From the NCBI GenBank assembly GCA_027627225.1, contig CM051025.1, positions 53,766,181 to 53,830,180 of the forward strand: a DNA stretch of 64,000 nucleotides, in the 5' to 3' direction. A program made the position numbers and the translations under genes. The notes beneath the pieces are model-generated. The model worked only from the letters and a program-made list of their open reading frames with translations, did not search any database and had not been told where the DNA came from. This document shows positions 13,501-25,349 of this stretch, piece after piece; within the stretch, counting starts at the first letter, position 1; each line of letters begins with the position of its first letter. Source of the DNA: Congeria kusceri. Taxonomy: Eukaryota; Mollusca; Bivalvia; Myida; Dreissenidae.

Positions 13501-16500
13501 GAACGTAGCCGTTGCTGTAGGATAAACGGGTATGTTTCGACTGAACATATATATTTGTATTTTTCTATTAATAAAATAGTATTTGTCGATGGTGACGTTT
13601 TTCATGTTATATAAAACTGTTCTTTTTTATTAACGGGCACAATCGAAATCGAATATATATAACAAAACATAATACAGAAAATGAGTAATAACCGATTTTA
13701 GTAAAACTAAGTATAATGCGAACCAGTTTGTTAATTGTAATATTGCCCATTTGCAAAGGTAAATGAATTGAAATATTAGCCGTGCAGTATTACCTATCTT
13801 AGTCTTGTCTGATTACAGCATTGTTCTTTCTTAATGAACTATTGCCAGCTTTTCGTTCTTGGCGTTCTTAGGGCAAACACTTAGTAAACTTACAGTTTAA
13901 ATGGCGTAAGCAATTTTGCAGAAATCCAATTTCGTTTAATATCGTCTAACCACTGTGGAACTGTGGAAAGAAGTCGGTTTTAATAACTAAATTTAGATTT
14001 TGAATGCCACATTATGTCATTTATGATAATATGCTTTATTTTGGTACTTATATGTTCAAACTAGACGATTTGAAAAAAACAGAATTAAGTTATTGCTCCA
14101 GGCAAATCCATTTTACTATGAACCGAAGAATCGAAATAAATTTAATTTTGCGCGTTTGCAAAAAGCAGTATATCATTTCAAAAAAATTGTCGTGCAATGT
14201 CACCTGATATTTTAGTATCTGGGACTAGGGCTCCAACGGGTCAAAAAATTTATTCGGTTGCCGGGTCAAAATATCAAAGTTCGGGTAATTTCGGGTCGGG
14301 ACGGGTATTAAACTAGGTAATTAAACAAAAAAGTTAAACTACATTCAAAGACCTTTTTTAGATCATTTCTTGTCAGACAAAACAGAAATAAATATTTGTT
14401 TAATAATAACTGAATACTGTACACAAAATAATGCTTTATTTAGTATTTACCACATTCTTGATAGTAATCAGCAAATATTAGTCATGAATGACAAAAGGGT
14501 CCTTCTTAAAACATCATTTACTGGAAAAACGTACAGTAATAATTTCACTTTCAAACAGGAACAAATCGTCCTTTACCGTGGGATGAAGAAGCCAAATTAG
14601 CATGTTGATGTTTTCGTTCTAAATGCCTTCTCAAGTTCGAAGTCAATCAAATTTTATAGACAAGTTCAGTTTCCCAAATATAGCAAACCGCCATGCTTTT
14701 GTCCTAAATATACTTACCGTGTTCGGATTTGAGTCCATAATATGCCCATGTCGGCAACTCAAATGCCTTTGGTGCGCCTACTAACTTCATTTATGTTGAT
14801 TTGGAATGAAGACAATGCTTAAAGTAAATTTTAGTGTGTTTGTTTAATCTATTAAGAAGTTAACACAGGGATCTCCTGTTTCGTAAAACAGCGGTCCGAA
14901 CCGGTACCGTTGACGAAAACTTTAGCCAGGAATCGCGGGTATTTTGTTGACCCGCGAATACGGGTTTGTTTCGGTACCCGTTGGAGCCCTATCTGGGACA
15001 TATTCCTGGCAAAATTTCTTGCATATTTTGACAATGCCGGACAAAGTGTTCTATATAAACAACACGCGTGTACCAACTCGCCCCCCCCCCCCCCTTTTAC
15101 CATGAGTGTTTGACCATTGTGGTCGATGTTTTAAAGGGTCGTTGACGTAAATTTTGCAAGATCAGTTCGCTAGAAGCAGCTGTCAAATACATACCGATTT
15201 TTTCATGCATCTACATGCAAGGGATCTCAAAATATTTAATTCCATTTTGCAAATTTAAAATATTATGCTAAACCTGTGAATCAGTTTACTTTCCACAAAT
15301 ACACCGATTGCATAATTTCGTTTTGTAGTGTTGTTGTAGGTCCCTTCTTATGTTGCTAAATAAAAAAACAACATCCGTATGTAATTGTTACAATATATAT
15401 GAATTACATCGACTGAATCGACTAACTAAATAACCTTTAAAAGGATCAATGCAATTTTGTTTTAAATAAATGATTTTTATGTCTGGTGATTATTTGATCC
15501 TAAAGTCCTCGTTAAACTGTCTTTCAACGCCGATAGCATTCTTCTCTGCTACGGCAATGTTCTTCGAGATCGGAATGACAAAGCATTTTTGTCCATCTAA
15601 CGTCGCTTCCGGTGTGGCTGCGGTATACGGCTTTCCCAGTCATAGCCTAATGGAATAAGTAGATGACCGGTTCTATTGTACACGCGCTGCTTGGATCAGG
15701 TGACCGTGTGTTTCCCATCGTACTTCTTCCATTTTGCCTTCCTCGTCTGTTGAATCGTGTTTACCGTCAGGACGTTTTATCTCTTCCATTCCGCGTAGTA
15801 TTCACTTGTTTGCGTTCCGAGAGTTTTCTTTCTATAACTCGATGATTCATTGGTTTTAGATAAGTGGTGCAACGGTTATCCAAATATCCGATGACATAAA
15901 AAAACATCGGACCCAAGTATACTTTCAGGTATTTCCAGTAAACATTTCCGGTATAATTTATGTACGTTCTTGTTTATTGACCGCCTGAGACTTGTCACAG
16001 ACTCAAAGCAAAGCTTACAAAAACTCAAGCAATACACTTTTGTAAAAATCCAACCATTCTGTGTAAAATTCACTATTGTGTGCAACATGTTGGAAAGCGA
16101 ACCTATAGAACGTTTAGGACAAATGACATTTGTATTGTATTCCACAAATTACAAAACGAAGTTAAACATAATAGAAACTGTATATGCAAGATTTGCAAGA
16201 CTAATATAAGTAAAACAGTGCATGTTAAAGGCGTTTCATTAATATTTACGATTTTTCTACGATTGTAATTTACGTATCGAGATTTGTGTAGTGGTTTACA
16301 AAAATTCCCTTTCAGCAAATTGGGAGGCGTTTCATCAACGATTTACTAACAGTCGTACACTACGACTTATATAACATACGACGTTTAACCGAATTTACCG
16401 AAATCACGTTTTATCAAACAAATCGTAACGTCAGACTATAAATTTCACACATAAATTTACGACTGGGTAGGAGCAGTCGTATATTTACATAATGTGCTGT

Positions 16501-19500
16501 TTTATGTTGCATTCTGCTATCAAAAGCGACCTAAGAATGAAATAAAGTTGGAAAATAAAGATTAACACATTTAAACATACGAGTAGCTAGATCTATTTGT
16601 GTATATATCCATTTTGGAATAAATACTTCGCAGATATGTTGGCCTAACGTAGACGCTCGCATTTTGGGTCAGTTATAAATTCCATATGCATTATGTTTTA
16701 TGTTTATTGTGGTCTTTAAACGCAATTTCATTACATATTAAAAAAAACAAAAAAAAATTGAAAGCAGCGCGCGACAATGATGTCATTTGAAAATTTTAGA
16801 CTGCGTCACTATATTTTCGGTAAACATTCACCGTAATTTATGTAGTCGTATATTTCTTTATGGTGCATTAACGATATCATTGATGAAACGGAATTTATGT
16901 ATAATCGTAAACAACTACATAAATATCGATACGTAAATTATGCATTATATTATATATTATATTATATTATAATATTTTGTATTATAAAGAAACTAACAAC
17001 AATTATAGCATGTACACAGAGCCCGGTGTGCCTTTAACTCGACAGTAGATCTATGTATGTTTTATAGATCTATGTATTTTCATTAAATCTTGAATACAAT
17101 TGAGTTAAAATACTACAAAACACAATTGAATTATTCACAATTGAGTTAATAAGTGACCCGAAGTGAAGCGTCTACATCTCTACGAAGTATTTATTTCAAA
17201 ATGTGATATATCTATATACACAGTTAGATCTAGGTAGTCTATGTTAAATCGTTGAGTCTTTATTTTTCAACTTATTTTTGTTCTTTGATCTCTTCCCATA
17301 GAAAAATAAACAAAAAACAACACATTACGTAAATATACGACCGCTCCTACACAGTCGTAAATTTATGTATGAAATTTATGTAATCGAACGTAACGATTTG
17401 TTTGATAAAACGCGCCTGCGGTAGAACGTCGTAATTTATGTAATTCATAGCGTACGACTGGTACCGATAATGAGGCGTTTCATCTATATTTACGATTTTT
17501 CTAAAATCGTAATTTACGTATCGATATTTATGTAGTTGTTTAAGATTATATATAAATTCCGTTTCATCAACATGCGTAAATGCACTATAAATATAAAAGC
17601 GAAATAAACAAGTTGAGGAAAATGGTTAAAAACAAGGACTTGAACTTAATATTCTTGTAAACGTTGTTATTTTTACTGTAAATTTTGATATGTTTATTAT
17701 TAAAAACGAAGAACAACATGCACATAGAGCTACTTGCCTACGGTATGTACTGTACGTGTCACGATGTGCCGTGAAATCGATCTACTTACGTATGTTTCAT
17801 AGATTTTTGTGTTTTCATTAAATCTGGAACGAAATTGTGTTAGAATACTACACAAATCATTACAAATATGGAATTGATAAGTGACCCAAAATGCGAGCGT
17901 CTACAGTAGGCCTACATCTCTGCGATGTATTATTTCCAAAATGGGAAATGTAAACATATAGATCTAGCTACTCTTATGGTTAAATAGTTGAGTATTTATT
18001 TTCCAACATAATTTTGTTCTTTGGTCGCTTTTCATTCATGTTCCTTAATCTCTTCCCATAGCAAAATTAACCAAAAAGCAACACATTACGTTATGTACAT
18101 GTACGACCGCTCCTACCCATTCGTAAATTTATGTATAAAATTTATGTAGTCTGACGTTACGATTTTTATGAAGCGTGATTTCGGTGAAACGTCGAAATTT
18201 ATGTAGGCCGTAGCGTACGACTGGTAGTAAACCGTTGATGAAACGCCTCCATCACTGGATGCAGGTGTTATATGGATTGGAAAACAAAAGCAATATTTTA
18301 ATGCATCTAAATAAATTAATTTTAATAAAAGGTTTGGATTAAATTGCATCAAAATGATCCAAACATGATGATATTGTGAGGTTGTGGTTATAATTACTCT
18401 GATAAGTTATTAAGTGCAATAATATGTTATATTAAATTCCATTTCATTTTCTTATTTAATTGCTTTCAAGATATGATCCGAAAAAATCGGATCGATGACT
18501 GTTTGATCTGTTGCATCCCTATTGTAGATCATGTATTGCATTTATGATAGTTTCCCTCTAGAGTATAGCCAGTTCATCCTACGTTTTGCAGTTAGCTAGT
18601 ACTAGACCAATTTCAATACATATACAACAAACTATATTTAGTTATGAAGTAAAACTGTCTTTGTGCTGTTAATAAGAGATCTCTCCTGCTGATGAAACTG
18701 AAGTTTTGCATTGGTTATATGGCCATGTTCCTGGCTGTCAATTACACGTGGTATTATCGCATAGAGTGTCACTAATATTATTTAAGAGTTTTGGTATTTT
18801 TTCAAACAATATAAAAATGATGTTCCAATTTCATCTAACAAATACAAGATGAAATCAATATAGTTTACCTTGGCCTCCTTTAAGAAGCGATATACGACCC
18901 ATGAGCAGGTACGCTCCCTCGTGGATTACCCAGGGACTGGATACATGGTAGCCACACGTGTCGTTGTTGGCAAACGAACAACTTCCTAAACTATGTTCTA
19001 TCGTGGTTATGGTTGTATTTATGGTTGTGATTTCTGAAAATAAATGGACTTGGTTCTATATCGCACAGGAACTACAATTACCGTAGAATGAATGACCGAC
19101 TAATATACGTGAACCAACCTCTTTATTGCATACACTACGATATTGATCGCTGGATGATTGGCATTTGGACACTGGTTTTAGGTTACCATCAAAAAAATTA
19201 ATTGATTGTGTAAAACAGCATATGATGACGTACACAAACAGGAATATAAGTGCAACGGACGGATGCTCCCCGCAAATGGGTTTTGTCAGTTGATGGGAAT
19301 AAAATGAGAAAGATATATTAAAAGAAAAACGAAACTTTCCTATTATAAAACAGATGGTCAATAACACCATGATAAAATCATAATACCAGAACGACCATGT
19401 AATATGCGCATTACCAATAGGTAGGGATGCCGCATTTAATTCAAGTACTTAATACATGTACATGTAAACTAGCGTGGAAACGACAAGATCCTATTAACAT

Positions 19501-21594
19501 ATCTTATTTACAATCAGCTCCCTAATAAATCATCAAACCAGAATGATACTGCAATATGCGAATGCCGTAAGTGTAGGGGTGCCGCATATTAAGTTTCATT
19601 GAATTGAAGTTAATAAATTCTGAGATCTGTTGATGAAACGAAAATATCCTATATAAATGTCCTATTAACAATCAGTGGACAATAACTCCCTAAAGAGTTA
19701 TCAGACCAAAACAATCTGAAACTAAGCTTATGTCCTCTTAAAAGGGATGCTGCATATAACATTCCATTGATTTCGAGTTATTAATTCCTGAAATCTCGCA
19801 CGGAATCGAAATTATCAAATTAAAAGGTTTCTAGTAACAATCAGACCAGAACTACGTAACAAAACATGTGCATGTCTTCTTGGTAGGGATGCTGAACATA
19901 ACAATATACTGATGTCAAGTCCTGTTCTTGAGAACTAGCGGGGAAACAAATATCCTATTAGCATGTCCTAGTTAGTAATCGAAGACTGTATTTTTTTGTA
20001 GGGATGGTGCTTATAAAGTTTAATTAAATTCGACTCATTTGTTCCTGATATCGTCCGGACAGTAGGACGGAATGACGGACGGAGGACAGAAAGAATGATG
20101 ATTTAAATTGAATTAAATTAGTAGAATATGCATTGACACCCGGATACACTGAACGGCAGTTAAATTAAAATTCTAACGGACGAACAAAGCGGCGACTATG
20201 TGGCACCCCTACGGGAAGCATACAAAACTTAAGACATTTTTAATCATTTGATTATCACGTTTTAGCTCTACTATTCGAAGAATAGGTGAGCTATCCTTTT
20301 AACCCCGGCGTCTGCTTCGGTGTCGGCGTCCGCGTCTGAATTTGGTTAAAGTTTTATTCAAAAGTCTTGTAACTTCAAAACTACACAAGCTATTCACTTG
20401 AAACTTGGAATATACCTTTGTCATTAACTCCAGTATCAGGGGCAACATTCCCCATAACTCTGTGTTGTATTGTGACAGAGTTAGTAATTCCCCTTTTTTA
20501 CATAGATTTCTGGTTAGTTTGTATTCAAAAGTGTTGTTACTTAAAAACTACAACAGTTATTCACTTGAAACTTGGAATATATCTTTATCATAAACTCCAG
20601 TATCAGGGGCAAGATTCCCCATAACTCTGTTTTGTATTGTGACAGAGTTAAGCCCCTTTTTCTCATATATTTTCTGGTTAAAGCTTATATTCGAAAGATT
20701 TGTAACTTCAAATCTACAGAAGTTATTCAGTTGAAACTTGGTATATACCTCTGTAATCAAATCCAGAGTTAGGGGCAACATTCTCTATAACTATGTTTGG
20801 TATTTTCACAGACTTATGCCCCTTTTTCACATAGATTGTCTGGTTAAAATTTATATTCAACAGTTGTGTAACTTCAGAACTACATATAATATTCACCTGA
20901 AAATGGAATATACCTTTTTCATCAACTGTAATATCATTGACAACATTCCCTATAACTCTGTTTTGTATTTTGACACAGTTACGCCTCTTTTTCACATAGA
21001 ATTTCTGGTTGAAGTTTACATTCAAAAGTTGTGTAACTGCAGAATTACAACAGTTATTCACATGAAACTTGGAATACACCTTTGGCATCAACTCCAGTGT
21101 CAGGGGCAACATTCCTTATAACTATGTTTTGTATATTGTCAGAGTTATGTCTTTTTTCACATAGATTTTCTGGTTAAAGTTTATATTTAAAACTTTTGTT
21201 ACTTCAGAACTACATAAGGTATTCCCTTTAAAATAGGAATATACCTTTGTCATTAACCCCAGTATCAGGTACAACCTCCCTGTAACTCTTGTTTGCCTTT
21301 TGACAGAGTTATGCTCCTTTTTCACATAGATTTTCTGGTCAAAGTTTATATTACAAACTGTTATAACTTCACAACTACACATGTTATTAACTACATAAGG
21401 TTGAAACTTTATGACACGGGGTAAGTTACTCGTTGTGTAATATTACGGATCGCATATCAGAATATTGTGCATCATTTTACGGAAGTATATACATAAAAAC
21501 GTTGCAATATGTGGAAATATATATATAAAAAATCCCCACCTGTTACAAGGAGAAGACTGACGATTGGTACGATAGGTAGAAAATGTATATCCAT
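4499..21594 (-). CDS. Gene C: secreted or receptor protein with N-terminal MAM domain (5' part of gene)
   Basis: Five minus-strand exons join in phase: 21594-21540, 19033-18869, 10304-10045, 4887-4827 and 4597-4499. The predicted product starts with a signal peptide (MDIHFLPIVPIVSLLLV), then a Thr-rich linker, a full MAM domain and three cysteines of a CCP (sushi) module. The phase series is 1, 1, 0, 1, 1, with no stop in the reading frame. MAM domains are extracellular adhesion modules of receptors and matrix proteins. The same MAM-CCP order opens gene psi to the right, so gene C is probably a paralogous adhesion GPCR or a MAM/CCP surface protein; its 3' exons would lie left of position 1. 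Introns are long (2.5-8.6 kb) and filled with transposons. The last exon holds only half a CCP, so either an exon was missed or the module is truncated. Confidence 0.7.
4827..4887 (-). CDS. Gene C exon 4: C-terminal end of MAM
   Basis: CTTGCAG acceptor and GTTAGT donor bound 20 codons (VEFVARIARNALVAIDNITL), phase 0 to 1. This is the last MAM strand, the usual F-x-A...I-A-x-D-x-I pattern. It joins exon 3 in phase. The homologous exon of gene psi (46197-46131) reads IAFGAYEEDFGFV, stop, LDNTEV. Confidence 0.75.
6653..6698. repeat. 12-bp stem hairpin
   Basis: TTAAGAGACCAC and its exact complement GTGGTCTCTTAA are separated by about 20 bases. This looks like the core of a short inverted-repeat element; no element ends could be fixed. 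Confidence 0.5.
7883..8185 (+). CDS. Hypothetical 100-residue ORF, plus strand
   Basis: An ATG-initiated frame of 100 codons ends in TAG. Composition is mixed and soluble (MQRLAYFNSDYEQFVHW, NCRDHCKHQC), unlike the low-complexity ORFs nearby. A good acceptor (CTGCTGTTGCAG) lies about 100 bases upstream, at roughly 7768-7779. I recognise no family. It is inside intron 3 of gene C on the opposite strand. It may be a nested gene exon, a decayed mobile element, or chance. Confidence 0.3.
   Translation: MYVNSKHLAMSDMSSNRSANMLNSTDMQRLAYFNSDYEQFVHWSTGHLFDQLFNKQHIALKYDFTQELEQVPRTNYNCRDHCKHQCSNIFHDEKTKAYTF
9141..9268. mobile_element. Hairpin MITE copy a (partial)
   Basis: Arms GACCGCACAGGCTTATCCGG (9141) and CCGGATTAGCCTGTGCGG (9246) fold on each other together with GGCACTTTCCGC/GCGGAAAGTGCC. 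The loop contains TGGATTTATGTTT and a run GAGACTTCCTTGAAACAGA. The same internal segments occur at 9624-9779 and 49195-49446, so this is a copy lacking the outer terminal repeats. ORFs across it are artefacts. Confidence 0.8.
9624..9779. mobile_element. Hairpin MITE copy b (internally deleted)
   Basis: The outer ends TCGTGGGAAAAtCGGG (9629) and CTGGTTTTCCCACGA (9763-9777) are inverted. Inside are TAAAGTGTTGTCCCGGATTA, GCCTGTGCAGTCCG and TGGATTTATGTTT as in copies a and c. Non-autonomous; no coding capacity. Confidence 0.8.
10045..10304 (-). CDS. Gene C exon 3: central MAM
   Basis: TTTCAG acceptor, GTAAAC donor, phase 1 to 0, 86 open codons. Central MAM features are visible: GGAACLSFYYTLPAGTAML (the conserved Cys-Leu-Ser-Phe-Tyr strand), LHVRTRTEDNV, and the conserved Trp in IRDWTRTEGL. 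The homologous gene psi exon at 42311-42040 shares GAACLSFY and LHVRTRT, showing recent common origin. Confidence 0.85.
11254..12537. mobile_element. 1.28-kb TIR element, non-autonomous
   Basis: The left end GGGGAGACCGTGGATAGTTG is mirrored at the right by CAACTATCCCCGGTCTCC (12520-12537). Sub-terminal copies of GGGGTAAGTTG occur at about 11463-11495, and TGTAACAACCTACCCC on the right. No transposase motif is legible inside; a minus ORF at 11810-11992 is not recognisable. I could not fix a target duplication. It lies in intron 2 of gene C. Confidence 0.65.
14226..14991. mobile_element. hAT-like element, 766 bp, with 8-bp target duplication
   Basis: Ends are exact inverted repeats TAGGGCTCCAACGGGT and ACCCGTTGGAGCCCTA. 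They are flanked by the same 8 bases, TCTGGGAC, at 14218-14225 and 14992-14999; an 8-bp duplication is the hAT superfamily signature. Inside, on the minus strand at 14640-14602, SNLRRHLERKHQH is a relic of a BED zinc finger, the usual DNA-binding end of hAT transposases, with a stop just upstream. The element is therefore a deleted, inactive derivative. It lies in intron 2 of gene C. Confidence 0.85.
15083..15094 (+). repeat. Poly-C tract
   Basis: A C homopolymer just right of the hAT-like element. Similar tracts occur at about 30131, 55143 and 61047; lengths may be unreliable in the assembly. Confidence 0.7.
16323..18250. mobile_element. Long-TIR element complex, about 1.93 kb
   Basis: A perfect 18-bp inverted repeat GGAGGCGTTTCATCAACG / CGTTGATGAAACGCCTCC bounds the region. 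Homology between the arms continues inward for about 170 bases, through GTCGTAC, ACGACG and the block around CTCCTACcCA. A second set of the same modules lies inside at about 17320-17580, and GATGAAACGGAATTTATG at about 16883-16900 faces AATTCCGTTTCATCAAC at 17564. A further partial end (AGGCGTTTCATTAATATT) sits at 16229. This indicates nested or recombined copies of one family; I saw no transposase. Confidence 0.65.
18869..19033 (-). CDS. Gene C exon 2: linker and N-terminal half of MAM
   Basis: The exon is bounded by TTTTCAG and GTAAAC and is phase 1 to 1. It starts with a Thr/Ile-rich linker, then GSCSFANNDTCGYHVSSPW, the opening Cys-Phe...Cys-Gly signature of MAM domains, and ends LLKGGQ. 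All 55 codons are open. Compare the homologous exons of gene psi at 48960-48780 and 43211-43056. Confidence 0.8.
19385..20100. repeat. Degenerate tandem array, about 140-bp unit
   Basis: Four to five diverged units each carry a phrase like TAGGGATGCYGCATATAA (about 19421, 19577, 19744, 19883, 20000) preceded by a CAGACCAGAA-like phrase. The array ends in GACGGAATGACGGACGGAGG. It lies in intron 1 of gene C. Confidence 0.6.
20280..21400. repeat. Tandem array, about 165-bp unit, at least six copies
   Basis: TTCTGGTTAAAGTTTATATT-like phrases recur at 20343, 20511, 20675, 20841, 21006, 21171 and 21336. Each is followed by TGTAACTTCARAACTACA, TTCACTTGAAACTTGGAATA and GGGGCAACATTCCCCATAAC. The array is headed by CTACTATTCGAAGAATAGGT and a GTC-rich run at about 20305-20335. 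The overlapping short ORFs on both strands come from the repeat itself and are not genes. Confidence 0.85.
21540..21594 (-). CDS. Gene C exon 1: start codon and signal peptide
   Basis: The ATG is at 21594-21592. Eighteen codons encode M-D-I-H followed by a hydrophobic core (FLPIVPIVSLLLV), then a GT donor at 21539-21538 in phase 1. Phase 1 fits the next exon, which supplies AA to make Glu. A TTTTTTCAAG just before the ATG could be an acceptor of a 5'UTR intron, and a TTATAAA lies about 20 bases upstream; neither is decisive for the transcription start. Confidence 0.65.
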
Positions 21595-22599
21595 CTTGAA
21601 AAAAGAACACGTTTATAAGTCATAACTTCCTATGCGACATTGTATTCAATGTGACAAAACCGTATCCCATCTACAGACCGATTGTTATCATGGTTAGCTA
21701 CTTGTACCTTGTATTCTGTTTAATTTGTAAATTAACACGGTGACATGTTCTAATCAGTTGTATGTAGTTGACGAACATTGTACACACACTTTACACTAAC
21801 GTACCTATTATTTCTATACTTATTAAAACATCATAACTAAGTGTGGATGTATTTGCGTGTCCAAAAATACGACTGTTTTTTTGAAAATAAATAGCAACCA
21901 TTTAAAAGCGTAATATTGCTTACGCATGTTAAATTGTGCTTCTCTAATTCTCATTCTTACACTTTGTATGTTATTACAGAAATCATATGTCGTTACTGGC
22001 ATTGCTATCCACTGTTCGTGCATCATCCCAGCTGCATCTGACTTATATTAATTTGTGTGGTGTTGTTAGACACTCGCTGAACGAAATCTAGCTGATTGCA
22101 TGCTAAAAAGCCCCATATCCGCCGACGTGCATTGATACATAAAATATTCTACATGTATTTGTCTATAATGAATATCCAATATTTTGTGTCCAACAGGGCA
22201 ATGAGTTAAAATTATATCTTTTCAAATCAAGGAGTGTTTGCTGTTGCGAGATCAACTACGCTTTGGACAGCTTTGATCAGTAAAGACACTAGATGGTGCT
22301 GATAGCGTTTGTACAATCTAGACGTTATCCATATAAAGTGCACGATCCTCACGGGAGAACAACGACCTTGGGGTAGCAATAGGAACTAGATTACCACGTA
22401 AAAACAATAAAAGCAACCCGCAATCACTAACTGTTGATTTTCATTTTATTACATAGTTATACTTACCTCCGTATATCGTCACTAGTCTTGTCAAGCTGTA
22501 CATAATTTTATCTACATATATTTTTGGTCTACAATTTTTTATTCTTTTGAGGTTTTGTAAGTTATACTATTAATCTATCCAAACGAATGAAATATATAC

Positions 22600-25000
22600 A
22601 ACAATCGTACTCGGAAAAAAGAAATGTTTTATTTTCAGTTTTTGGAAATATTTAATCAAGAATAAAAGTTGTCTGTTGTTGATTGATGTATCAACTCCCC
22701 CGTACTGTGCAAGCTACGAGACTACGCTTAACGTCTCCATTTTTGTATTCTAACGTCCGCAGCAAGTCTTAAATAATCCTAATGCGTTTTGACTTTCAAT
22801 CAAGTTATTATTAAATATAGATTGAGCTTTCTTACATATGTTATGTATTGTTATTAACTCTTTCAAAGCTGGCGGCTTTTAACACGTATAGATGATACTT
22901 GTCCAATGATATTGTATATTGTACCTGAATACCCTTCCATATCAACTTGTTTTTGTCATAATCAGTCTCCATATCATTTAATCCACTCGTTTACATATCA
23001 GACGATAATATTTCAATGAACATTTTTTTTCGTTTTTCAGTATTTAACGATATCATTAATATAAGTATTAAAACACACCGTATAACCACGTACATGCGTA
23101 TGTGTTTTTTGTTGTTAACTTGTACCTGAAAAACTGAAACCTATAAAACGACTTAAGATATTCAGTGAGTTTTTTTAACGAAAACAAGCAGTTATATTTA
23201 GATTTATCTTGAAATACATACATATGTATAATTAACCGCAGCCATCGGACAAACGGATAATTCTTAGTTACCATTATACATTTCAAAGAACAATTTCTGA
23301 AATGCATGCTTGACAATTTTGACTTTAATCAATGTTGCTGTGTGTGTAATAAATAATTAGAACGATTTTAATTCTTTTTCAAATACATTATTTTTAATTC
23401 TAGGACAATGTGCATACAATCTAAGACCTAATTAAAACTATTTATACTAGCTAAATGACGAAATAAAAACATTAATAAACATGTTGTCAAGCCCATGACC
23501 GAATATGTGTTTAATATATCAGTAACTGTAATGAAGTAAATGTTTTCGAATTTATTTTATATAAATAGGATTATAAAGGTGCTTATGAGCGTTTATTGAT
23601 TTAAGTGGGTCATCACCTGCCTATACAATTCCACTTGTTGATTGACATTATTTTATTCCGATTTCATTTATTCTATCGTCGAATCATTTAAATATGAATC
23701 ATTGTGCAGTGGGCCGCTTAATATTTGCTTGTTACACAGCTGAACTGCATATATATGAGCAACATATATACTTTCTAGAAAAGTTTACATTTAAGATAAA
23801 CATGTGCATTGTATTTGCTTCAAAACTATGCAAGTTAATAATTAACATTTGTACATGGATACACTTTTGTGTTTAATGCCGATATGCAGAGAATAAAGAG
23901 CCAAGAATGTAGAGCTCAGCTTTGCTTATACGAGGGATACAAAACCGTGTTTGAGTATAACTTACACCGAAGGTTTCCTCTAAAAACTGGCGATTGGCAT
24001 ACGGTTGGCACACGATTGGCATACGATTTTCATTCAATAAATAAATGATTAAAACTTCGATACGGCCTAGTGTTTAAATACACTTGTATAATATGTTGCC
24101 GTCATTTTTAATAGCATGATATTGGCGTCATTCAATTTGTTTTACTTGTTTACTATGATTTTAGTAAATCCGAATACTTCTGCACATGTAAACGTTCTAT
24201 TTGCTTTATGTAGCAATGAATTCATGTGCTATAATATAGCAATGACTTCATTCACGTGCTTTACGTGAAACATGTACTTGGCAACTTTGACGAGTTGTTA
24301 CAACTTACAACCTTCTACACATGGACACGATGTATTTCGACCCGACCCGATCATTGGGACTCGAAGTAAACTGTAGTTACCTCATTTGTTCTGTGACGAC
24401 TTGATTGGTTTCTAGAAATAGCACGTTATAAGTATTGTTGATTTCTTTTTATTCAAACGAACATTACGCATACGGCTACTAAGCTAATAATTACATTAAA
24501 TTAACAAATGAACAACTTTTTATCTATTTTTTTATATTCAATTCATGTTTGTATTTATTAATCACTAATTTTTAACTGTGCTTGGCATGTGTTGTATAAA
24601 TTAATTACATATGAATTGCATGGGTACCTGAGTTAATCGTATTTATTTATTTATTATCATTTAATATTTTTACTGTATTATTTCATATTATATCAAGATT
24701 TAGTGCAGTTTATCTAGTACATTAAGGCTTTCTTTCATAGATAGTTCCTTTTCTAATATATTTACATCCGATCTTGGTGTTATAATTGTTTTTCATCTAC
24801 AACTAATATTTTATAAATCAAAAATCGAAATAACAAATACATTTGAAAAATAACGATTGTGTAGAAATATGGGCAGAAAATGATTATAAAATTTAATATA
24901 TTGATACATATTAATTGATCACAGTTTGCATATTGATACAACATATGGAAAACTTAAGTTGCATAAGAAGGAAAGAAACCCTTATTTAACTGAAACCAGC
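22600..25000. other. AT-rich spacer between gene C and gene psi
   Basis: No exon recognised. I looked here for the last cytoplasmic-tail exons of gene psi (counterparts of gene B 58130-58070 and 56856-56798) and did not find them. A small imperfect repeat of GATTGGCATACG occurs at about 23990-24030. Sequence immediately right of 21594 would be promoter or 5'UTR of gene C. Confidence 0.4.
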
Positions 25001-25017
25001 CTAGAACAAAACCACAA

Positions 25018-25062
25018 CTATGATTAAAACTGGGGTCACCGCCTTGGAGCGGTCAATGGAAA
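25018..25062 (-). repeat. Interspersed repeat fragment
   Basis: The plus-strand phrase GGGTCACCGCCTTGGAGCGG is the near-exact reverse complement of CCGTTCCAAGGCGGTGACCC at about 47556-47575. The two sites therefore share one dispersed repeat in opposite orientations. Confidence 0.6.
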
Positions 25063-25108
25063 TAATTAGGGTTCAAATCGCACAACACATAAATATAAAC
25101 ATACATAC

Positions 25109-25220
25109 CAGAGCTACAGTGTCTTTAGAGACTCGCGTTGACACAAAAGATGCGCTATTCGTAGACATAAACCTTTTGCTGTGTTTTTTGTGTTTTTTGC
25201 TTTTGTAAGGCATTTCGTAT
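25109..25220 (-). pseudogene. Gene psi cytoplasmic tail exon, frameshifted
   Basis: CTGCAG acceptor, GTATGT donor. It starts IRNALQKQKTQK in the expected frame, but an extra A in a poly-A run moves the conserved FMSTNSASFVSTRVS to another frame. Gene B has IRNAIQRRKDRKDSN then SFISTNSASFVSTRVS in one frame. Confidence 0.8.
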
Positions 25221-25349
25221 CTGCAGACGAAATAAGTAATGGCCATTATGAAGCATTTACAGCAGCCTTTATTTTTTCTGTTTCGTAAGTACAAACAGTG
25301 ACTAGAATGGGCAGCAAATCAGATAAAGTCAGCACAGATGAATCTCATT

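Noticed and set aside
14370..14600. Plus ORF inside the hAT-like element
   Set aside because: AT-rich, no transposase motif; the real coding relic is on the minus strand.
15480..15850. Coding-looking minus stretch (GKPYTAATPEATLDGQKC) and plus ORFs
   Set aside because: About 49 open codons with no start, splice sites or recognisable family; neighbouring frames are broken. Possibly a relic, too weak to annotate.
20405..21382. Series of overlapping ORFs on both strands
   Set aside because: They repeat with the 165-bp array period and encode the repeat, not a protein family.
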